From: Rugosimonospora sp036494675
GTDB lineage: Bacteria > Actinomycetota > Actinomycetes > Mycobacteriales > Micromonosporaceae
NCBI GenBank assembly: GCA_036494675.1
Contig: DASXOA010000424.1
Span: 1-10,096 of the forward strand
Direction: 5' to 3'
Length of the DNA: 10,096 nt
In this document: in pieces, positions 5,776 through 10,096 of the stretch
Position numbering within the stretch: the stretch's first letter is position 1
Layout of the letters: each line of letters opens with the position of its first letter
Notes under the pieces: generated by a model
The model's input: only the letters and a program-made list of their open reading frames with translations
The model's database searches: none
Told to the model about the DNA's origin: nothing
Translations under genes and position numbers: made by a program

Positions 5776-5853
5776 GCATACCCGGCGGCGGTCGTCCAGC
5801 AGCGGTTTCGCCGGGACATGACAGATTGGTAAATGACAGACCTGGAGGGCGCG
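5776..5853 (+). promoter_or_regulatory. pyrH leader with mini-ORF and iterated start sites
   Basis: After the terminator, CCCGGCG (5781-5787) can pair with CGCCGGG (5809-5815) around a 21-nt loop. Next, ATG ACA GAT TGG TAA at 5818-5832 forms a 4-codon open frame (MTDW). It is immediately followed, in the same frame, by another ATG ACA GAC at 5833 and the third ATG ACT GAC at 5854. Only the third has a good Shine-Dalgarno, GGAGGG at 5844-5849. A -10-like GTAAAT at 5829-5834 overlaps the mini-ORF stop, but the match is poor, so I do not place a promoter firmly. Confidence 0.4.
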
Positions 5854-6627
5854 ATGACTGACACGGTGGCCGACGAGATTGTGAGTGCGGCGGCTGGCCG
5901 GCTGGCCAACGGCGGACCGCCGCGAGCCCGACGGGTTGTTCTCAAGCTGTCCGGCGAGGTGTTCGGCGGCGGCGAGATCGGCGTCGACCCGGACGTGGTC
6001 CAGGATCTGGCGCGGCAGATCGGGCACGTGGTTCAGCTCGGGACACAGATCGCGGTGGTGGTCGGCGGCGGCAACTTCTTCCGCGGTGTCGAGCTGGAGA
6101 AGCGGGGCATGGACCGGTCCCGGGCGGACTACATGGGCATGATCGCCACGGTCATGAACTGCCTGGCCCTCCAGGACTTCCTGGAGAAGTCGGGCATCGA
6201 CACCCGGGTGCAGACCGCGATCACGATGGCCCAGGTGGCCGAGCCGTACATTCCCCGCAAGGCGATCCGGCACCTGGAGAAGGGCCGCGTGGTGATCTTC
6301 GGCGCGGGGGCCGGGATGCCGTACTTCTCCACCGACACGGTGGCTGTCCAGCGGGCACTGGAGATCCACGCGGATTCGGTACTCATGAGCAAGAACGGGG
6401 TGGACGGCGTCTACACCGCCGACCCGAGGATCGATCCGAACGCGGTCAAGCTGCGCACCACGACGTTCGACGAGATGCTCCGTGGGGGCCTGGGTGTGGC
6501 CGATGCCGCGGCGTTCAGCCTGTGCAAGGACAATCGCCTTCCGATGCTCGTCTTCGGCGCCGAGGGCGAGGACACGATCATCAAGGCGGTCAGCGGCGAC
6601 AAGATCGGCACATTGATCACCGCCTGA
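5854..6627 (+). CDS. pyrH: Uridylate (UMP) kinase
   Basis: This 257-residue bacterial UMP kinase belongs to the amino acid kinase superfamily and makes UDP from UMP and ATP in pyrimidine nucleotide synthesis. It acts in the cytoplasm as a hexamer controlled by GTP and UTP in the family. Visible motifs are VVLKLSGE (28-35), the phosphate loop GGGNFFRG (71-78), RADYMGMIATVMN (90-102, nucleotide and hexamer contacts), GAGAGMPYFSTDT (150-162) for UMP binding, and NGVDGVYTADP (181-191) with the ATP-site residues. The C-terminal KDNRLPMLVF and GTLIT are typical. I chose the ATG at 5854 because GGAGGG lies 4-5 nt upstream and the length is usual. The in-frame ATG at 5833 would add seven residues and has no Shine-Dalgarno. 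The first ~20 residues form a divergent N-terminal tail. It is followed by frr after 54 bp. Confidence 0.97.
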   Translation: MTDTVADEIVSAAAGRLANGGPPRARRVVLKLSGEVFGGGEIGVDPDVVQDLARQIGHVVQLGTQIAVVVGGGNFFRGVELEKRGMDRSRADYMGMIATVMNCLALQDFLEKSGIDTRVQTAITMAQVAEPYIPRKAIRHLEKGRVVIFGAGAGMPYFSTDTVAVQRALEIHADSVLMSKNGVDGVYTADPRIDPNAVKLRTTTFDEMLRGGLGVADAAAFSLCKDNRLPMLVFGAEGEDTIIKAVSGDKIGTLITA

Positions 6628-6681
6628 CCGCCAGTCACCGTGTGACCTGCCACGCAACGCCCGAAGGAGGCGACGGACCAC

Positions 6682-7239
6682 GTGATCGACGAGACGCTCT
6701 TCGAGGCCGAAGAGAAGATGGAGCGGGCGATCGAGTTCGCCAAGGAGGAGTTCGCCACGATCCGTACCGGCCGTGCCACGCCGGCGATGTTCGCCAAGAT
6801 CATCATCGACTACTACGGCAGCCCGACCCCGCTGCCGCAGATGGCCTCGATCGGTGTGCCGGAACCGCGGATGGCGATCATCAAGCCGTACGACAACGGT
6901 CAGCTGCACGCCATGGAGAAGGCGATCCGCGACTCGGACCTCGGCGTCAACCCGAACAACGAGGGTAACCAGCTGCGCATCGTGCTGCCCCAGATGACCG
7001 AGGAACGGCGCCGGGAGATGATCAAGGTCGCCCGGCACAAGGGCGAGGAGGCCAAGGTCGCCGTACGCAACGTGCGGCGCAAGGCCAAGGAGGAACTCGA
7101 CCGCATCGTCAAGGACGGCGAAGCGGGCGAGGACGAGGTACGCCGGGCGGAGAAGGAGCTCGACGACCTGACCCACAGGTACACGTCCAGCATCGACGAG
7201 ATCGTCAGGCACAAGGAATCAGAGTTGCTTGAGGTCTGA
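6682..7239 (+). CDS. frr: Ribosome recycling factor
   Basis: This 185-residue protein has the standard RRF length. RRF binds the post-termination ribosome and, with EF-G, splits it into subunits so that a new round can begin. Domain I, the three-helix bundle, is made from residues 1-30 and 105-185. Domain II, the beta sandwich, spans about 31-104. The conserved RTGRA (28-32), LPQMASIGVPEPRMAIIKPYD (51-71) and the ribosome-contacting VRNVRR (128-133, including the invariant Arg132) are present. The start is a GTG at 6682, with AAGGAGG (6664-6670) 11 nt upstream, a perfect but somewhat distant Shine-Dalgarno. A small GTCAC-CGT-GTGAC hairpin lies in the 54-bp gap after pyrH. The stop overlaps the cdsA start by one base (TGATG), implying translational coupling. 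Confidence 0.98.
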   Translation: MIDETLFEAEEKMERAIEFAKEEFATIRTGRATPAMFAKIIIDYYGSPTPLPQMASIGVPEPRMAIIKPYDNGQLHAMEKAIRDSDLGVNPNNEGNQLRIVLPQMTEERRREMIKVARHKGEEAKVAVRNVRRKAKEELDRIVKDGEAGEDEVRRAEKELDDLTHRYTSSIDEIVRHKESELLEV

Positions 7240-8300
7240 TGTCCTATCTCGACCCGCCGGATGACAAGGGAACCCGGTCACGTCATCGGGCGCGGCACGC
7301 CGAGGTCGCCGCGCCCGAGGCGTACCCGGAGCAGGAACCCCGGTACCCGTACGACGACGACGGTACGGCCCAGATCCCGGTGTACCCGAAGGCGGCCACC
7401 GACGACCTGGACCTCAACCTCGACGGCGGCCGCACCGCCCGCTCCCGTGAGGAGCGCGCCAGCGACCCGTCCGCCGCGCCGCGTCGCAGCCGGGCCGGCC
7501 GTAACCTGCCCGCCGCGATCGGCGTCGGAGTCACTCTCGGCGCCATCGTCATCGCCTCGCTGTTCGTGTGGCGCCCGGCGTTCCTCGGCGTGGTCGTGGT
7601 GGCGGCCGGGATCGGCGTGTACGAGATGGTCCGCGCGGTCGGCGGGACGGGTGTCCGGGCGCCGCTGACCCCGCTGCTGCTCTCCTGTCCGGTGATGATC
7701 GGGCTGGCCTGGCGCGGCGGCACCGAGCCGCTCATCCTCGGCCTCACGCTGTCCGTGGTGGCCGCCCTGATCTGGCGCCTGGCCGACGGTCCGGCCGGGT
7801 ACGAGCGTGATCTCACCGCCACCGCGTTGATCGCGGTCTACGTTCCGTTTCTCGCCTCCTTCGCGGTCATGCTTGTCAAGCCGCAGGACGGCCCCCTCCG
7901 GGTGGTGCTAACGCTGGCCGCGGTTGTGCTTTCCGACACTGGTGGCTACGCCGCCGGGGTGTTTTTCGGCAAGCATCCGATGGCGCCGACGGTGAGTCCG
8001 AAGAAGTCCTGGGAGGGACTCGCCGGCTCGCTGGTGGCCACGGCCGCCGGTGGAGCGGTGCTGATCGCTCTGCTGTTGCACGAACCGTGGTGGCACGGAG
8101 TGATCTTCGGAGTCGCCGTCTCGATCTCCGCCGTGGTTGGTGATCTCACAGAATCCCTGCTCAAGCGGGATATCGGAGTGAAGGACATGAGTAACCTGCT
8201 GCCCGGGCACGGCGGGTTGATGGACCGGCTGGACTCCATCCTGTTCGCCGCGCCGGCGGCCTTCCTGCTGCTGTCCGTACTCGCGCCGGTCGGTGGGTGA
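7239..8300 (+). CDS. cdsA: Phosphatidate cytidylyltransferase (CDP-diacylglycerol synthase)
   Basis: This 353-residue integral membrane enzyme turns phosphatidic acid and CTP into CDP-diacylglycerol, precursor of phosphatidylinositol, cardiolipin and phosphatidylethanolamine. The PROSITE-type signature covers residues 306-332: SLLKRDIGVKD, then LPGHGGLMDRLD. Upstream are SDTGGYAAG (232-240) and SPKKSWEG (253-260), and GDLTES (301-306) holds further conserved acidic residues. About eight hydrophobic segments fill 91-350. The first ~88 residues are a hydrophilic tail rich in Arg, Asp, Pro and Tyr (EPRYPYDDDG, IPVYP), longer than in the Escherichia coli enzyme and probably cytoplasmic and disordered. 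The ATG overlaps the frr stop by one base, so the start is well supported, with AGAG-type purines upstream. Low-complexity tails of this kind are common on actinobacterial membrane proteins. Confidence 0.96.
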   Translation: MSYLDPPDDKGTRSRHRARHAEVAAPEAYPEQEPRYPYDDDGTAQIPVYPKAATDDLDLNLDGGRTARSREERASDPSAAPRRSRAGRNLPAAIGVGVTLGAIVIASLFVWRPAFLGVVVVAAGIGVYEMVRAVGGTGVRAPLTPLLLSCPVMIGLAWRGGTEPLILGLTLSVVAALIWRLADGPAGYERDLTATALIAVYVPFLASFAVMLVKPQDGPLRVVLTLAAVVLSDTGGYAAGVFFGKHPMAPTVSPKKSWEGLAGSLVATAAGGAVLIALLLHEPWWHGVIFGVAVSISAVVGDLTESLLKRDIGVKDMSNLLPGHGGLMDRLDSILFAAPAAFLLLSVLAPVGG

Positions 8301-8404
8301 CGCCGGCGCGGCGGTACCGGGCGGCGCGACCGTCCCGCGACGCGGTCGGGCCGGCCTCTGCGCGGGAGGGCGTTCGTGGCGAGTCGTGCGAGACTGGACC
8401 GGCT

Positions 8405-9736
8405 ATGACAACACAGCCCGTTACCGGACCCGGCCGTCGGCTGGCACTGCTCCCCGCGACCCTGGAGGTCGCGGAGCCTCCCGCACATCCCCACGGTGCC
8501 GACGAGCCCGTACCAGGGACTTTGGCCTCTGGCGCGGGTGAGCCGGCGGCCGGTGGAGCCGCCGCGAAGCGCCGGCCGCGTGCCACGCTCCCGCCCCGCC
8601 ATCTGGCGGATCTCGACCTGGCCGGACGGCGGACCGCCGTCGCCGGATTGGGTGAGAAGGAGTACCGGGCCGGACAGCTTTCCACCCACTACTTCGGCCG
8701 GCTCGTCCGTGACCCCGACCGGATGACCGACATCCCGGCGGCCGCGCGCGCCAGGCTCACCACCGATCTGCTCCCCACGCTCCTCACGCCGGTACGCGAG
8801 CTGTCCTGCGACGGCGGCCGTACCCGCAAGACGCTCTGGCGGCTGCACGACGGGTCGCTGGTGGAGAGCGTGCTGATGGGCTACCCGGACCGGGTGACCG
8901 TCTGCGTGTCCAGCCAGGCCGGCTGCGGCATGGCCTGCCCGTTCTGCGCGACCGGCCAGGCCGGCCTGACCCGCAACCTGTCCACCGCCGAGATCGTCGA
9001 CCAGGTGGTCTGGTTCGCCGGTCTGGCCGCCACCGGTGCCCTGCCCGACTGCCCGGACCGGTTGTCCCGGGTGGTGTTCATGGGGATGGGCGAGCCGCTG
9101 GCCAACTACGGGCGGGTGATCGACGCGGTGCGCCGGCTCACCGAGCCGGCCCCGGGAGGCTTGGGCCTGTCTGCACGACATGTCACGGTCTCCACGGTCG
9201 GACTCGTGCCCGCGATCCGGCGGCTGGCCGGCGAGGACCTGCCGGTGACCCTTGCGTTGTCGTTGCACGCGCCAGATGATGAGCTGCGCGACGAACTCGT
9301 ACCGGTCAACCAACGCTGGAAGGTGGCCGAGGTGCTCGACGCCGCATGGTCGTACGCGGCAGGCACGGGGCGCCGCGTTTCTATTGAATACGCAATGATC
9401 AAAGACGTAAATGATCAGCCGTGGCGGGCGGACCTCCTCGGTCGGCTGTTGGCCGGGCAGTTGGCGCACGTCAACCTCATCCCGCTCAACCCGACCCCGG
9501 GCAGTCGATGGGACGCGAGTTCCAAGCCGGTCGAGCGCGAGTTCGTCCGGCGGCTGCGCGCCGCAGGGGTGCCGACGACGGTACGGGACACGAGGGGCCG
9601 GGAGATCGACGGCGCCTGTGGGCAACTCGCCGCGTCGGAGGCGGTGGAAGGACCCGCCATCGACGTCACGCCAGCGGTGTCGAGCCGGGGGCCAGGAGAG
9701 AATGCCTCACGCAGTGAGCGAAAGGCGGCACAGTGA
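8405..9736 (+). CDS. rlmN: Dual-specificity RNA methyltransferase RlmN (radical SAM)
   Basis: This 443-residue enzyme methylates C2 of adenosine in 23S rRNA (A2503 in Escherichia coli) and in some tRNAs. The radical-SAM cluster motif CGMACPFC gives Cys174, Cys178 and Cys181. The two catalytic cysteines fit TVCVSSQ (Cys167) and GACGQL (Cys405). Also present are FMGMGEPLANY (225-235), STVGLVPAIRRLA (263-275), LALSLHAPDD, RRVSIEYAMIKDVNDQPW (323-340) and VNLIPLNPTPGS (356-367). Similarity to the mycobacterial protein begins near PPRHLADLDLAG (63-74). Residues 1-60 are thus a variable tail, and about 30 residues after the last conserved motif form a second tail. I chose the ATG at 8405; a GTG at 8297, overlapping the cdsA stop by 4 nt, is an in-frame alternative. 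Neither has a Shine-Dalgarno. Part of the gene (9378-9417) has strikingly AT-rich codons. Confidence 0.96.
   Translation: MTTQPVTGPGRRLALLPATLEVAEPPAHPHGADEPVPGTLASGAGEPAAGGAAAKRRPRATLPPRHLADLDLAGRRTAVAGLGEKEYRAGQLSTHYFGRLVRDPDRMTDIPAAARARLTTDLLPTLLTPVRELSCDGGRTRKTLWRLHDGSLVESVLMGYPDRVTVCVSSQAGCGMACPFCATGQAGLTRNLSTAEIVDQVVWFAGLAATGALPDCPDRLSRVVFMGMGEPLANYGRVIDAVRRLTEPAPGGLGLSARHVTVSTVGLVPAIRRLAGEDLPVTLALSLHAPDDELRDELVPVNQRWKVAEVLDAAWSYAAGTGRRVSIEYAMIKDVNDQPWRADLLGRLLAGQLAHVNLIPLNPTPGSRWDASSKPVEREFVRRLRAAGVPTTVRDTRGREIDGACGQLAASEAVEGPAIDVTPAVSSRGPGENASRSERKAAQ
9377..9417 (+). other. AT-rich island with a direct repeat inside rlmN
   Basis: Within this 41-bp stretch only 13 bases are G or C (about one third), against a very GC-rich background. 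Codons for SIEYAMIKDVND use ATT, GAA, AAA, GTA and AAT, which are rarely used by the surrounding genes. AATGATCA occurs at 9394-9401 and 9410-9417, a period of 16 bp, each copy holding the palindrome TGATCA. The protein sequence is conserved RlmN sequence, so the reading frame is intact. It could be an overlapping regulatory site, an internal promoter for the downstream gene, or a local recombination tract. Confidence 0.55.
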
Positions 9737-10096
9737 GTCAAGGTCAGCGGTTCCGGCGCCGAGCGCTGCGTCGCGGGTACAAGGTGGACGAGGTCGACAC
9801 GTTCCTCGACCGGGTCGAGGCGACGCTCAACGGCGAGGCCGGCTCACCGATCGCCGCGCAGGAGGTCCACGACGTGGTCTTCCGGGTGCGCTTCGGCGGT
9901 TACGACGAGTGGCAGGTCGACCTGCACCTGGACCGCGTCGAGCGGCAACTCGGCGAGCTTGAGGAGCGGGTCGGCTTTCGCGGCTCGGAGCGTCCGGCCG
10001 GCCCGGACCGGATGGTCGACGACCGCATGGGACCGCCGGACCGGATGGGCCAGCCGGACCGGATGGGCCAGCCGGACCGGATGGGCCAGCCGGATC
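9733..10096 (+). CDS. DivIVA-domain protein with C-terminal PDRMGQ repeats (partial)
   Basis: The gene starts at a GTG that overlaps the rlmN stop (GTGA) and runs off the right edge after 121 codons. Residues 6-32 (RFRRRALRRGYKVDEVDTFL and on) match the short DivIVA repeat: aromatic, Arg-rich, GY, then EVD-x-FL. Residues 44-73 are a second copy with FGGYDEWQVDLHLDRVE. In actinobacteria DivIVA-type proteins (Wag31) recruit the cell-wall machinery to poles and septa. This protein is shorter in its domain and lacks the typical N-terminal membrane-binding helix sequence, so it is more likely an accessory DivIVA-domain protein than Wag31 itself. After residue 83 it turns into PDRM-type repeats (PDRMVDDRMGPPDRMGQ...). 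Its end and any coiled coil are not visible. No Shine-Dalgarno is obvious, so translation probably depends on reinitiation from rlmN. Confidence 0.85.
   Translation, partial: MSQGQRFRRRALRRGYKVDEVDTFLDRVEATLNGEAGSPIAAQEVHDVVFRVRFGGYDEWQVDLHLDRVERQLGELEERVGFRGSERPAGPDRMVDDRMGPPDRMGQPDRMGQPDRMGQPD
10003..10096 (+). repeat. 18-bp tandem repeat encoding PDRMGQ, continuing past the window end
   Basis: CCGGACCGGATGGGCCAG occurs in three identical copies at 10036-10053, 10054-10071 and 10072-10089, and a fourth begins at 10090. A related copy lies at 10003-10020, followed by a 15-bp shortened one at 10021-10035. Each unit encodes PDRMGQ. The identity of the last three copies at DNA level indicates recent expansion by slippage or recombination, so copy number may differ between strains, and assembly across it may be unreliable. 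Confidence 0.85.

Noticed and set aside
5833..5853. ATG 5833 as the pyrH start
   Set aside because: In frame, but no Shine-Dalgarno; ATG 5854 has GGAGGG at good spacing and gives the usual protein length.
3948..5945. 665-codon minus-strand open frame opposite rpsB and tsf
   Set aside because: It is a mirror of conserved coding DNA in a high-GC genome; the translation lacks any motif and spans the tsf-pyrH terminator.
5680..7212. 510-codon minus-strand open frame opposite pyrH and frr
   Set aside because: Antisense shadow; the translation is His/Arg/Asp-rich with no domain, while the plus strand is clearly pyrH and frr.
7946..9625. 559-codon minus-strand open frame opposite cdsA and rlmN
   Set aside because: Antisense to two unmistakable conserved genes, low-complexity translation.
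1..10096. CRISPR array, insertion sequence, prophage or defence island
   Set aside because: No regularly spaced repeat with unique spacers, no transposase or integrase motif, no terminal inverted repeats; the gene content is housekeeping.

Overview
The window is very GC-rich and uses G/C-ending codons almost everywhere. It carries the conserved translation/lipid gene string rpsB-tsf-pyrH-frr-cdsA-rlmN, followed by a DivIVA-domain gene. Together with a DUF2332 gene and leaderless-type starts (a -10 hexamer about 7 nt before the initiation codon), this points to a high-GC actinomycete. The DivIVA-repeat protein with a PDRMGQ tail and the poorly conserved membrane protein before rpsB suggest Micromonosporales/Micromonosporaceae, but that finer placement is inference.

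Left part (1-2331, minus strand): the start of a class I/II PLP aminotransferase running off the left edge, a DUF2332 protein, and an aminoglycoside-phosphotransferase-fold kinase. A degenerate 3 x 34-bp tandem repeat lies between the last two. From about 2332 to 2416 there is a divergent promoter region, followed on the plus strand by a proline-rich protein with three C-terminal membrane segments (2417-3361).

Central and right part (3362-10096, plus strand): a 266-bp leader with two clear hairpins precedes rpsB (ribosomal protein S2). An unusually long 422-bp spacer with a 14-bp perfect hairpin separates rpsB from tsf (EF-Ts). A 13-bp stem terminator-like structure separates tsf from pyrH (UMP kinase). 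Then come frr (ribosome recycling factor), cdsA (CDP-diacylglycerol synthase, overlapping frr by 1 nt), rlmN (radical SAM rRNA/tRNA methyltransferase), and a DivIVA-domain gene that overlaps rlmN by 4 nt and runs off the right edge inside an 18-bp tandem repeat. These genes serve translation elongation and recycling, UMP phosphorylation, phospholipid precursor supply, 23S rRNA modification and probably polar growth or division, so the cluster looks growth-linked.

Most of the window is ordinary housekeeping sequence, and I saw no CRISPR array, tRNA, rRNA, insertion sequence or defence system. The points worth a second look are regulatory: the structured rpsB leader and rpsB-tsf spacer; a three-fold iterated ATGACNGAY start (including a 4-codon mini-ORF) before pyrH; a 41-bp AT-rich island with a direct repeat inside rlmN; the three-copy tandem repeat; and the repeat tail of the DivIVA protein.
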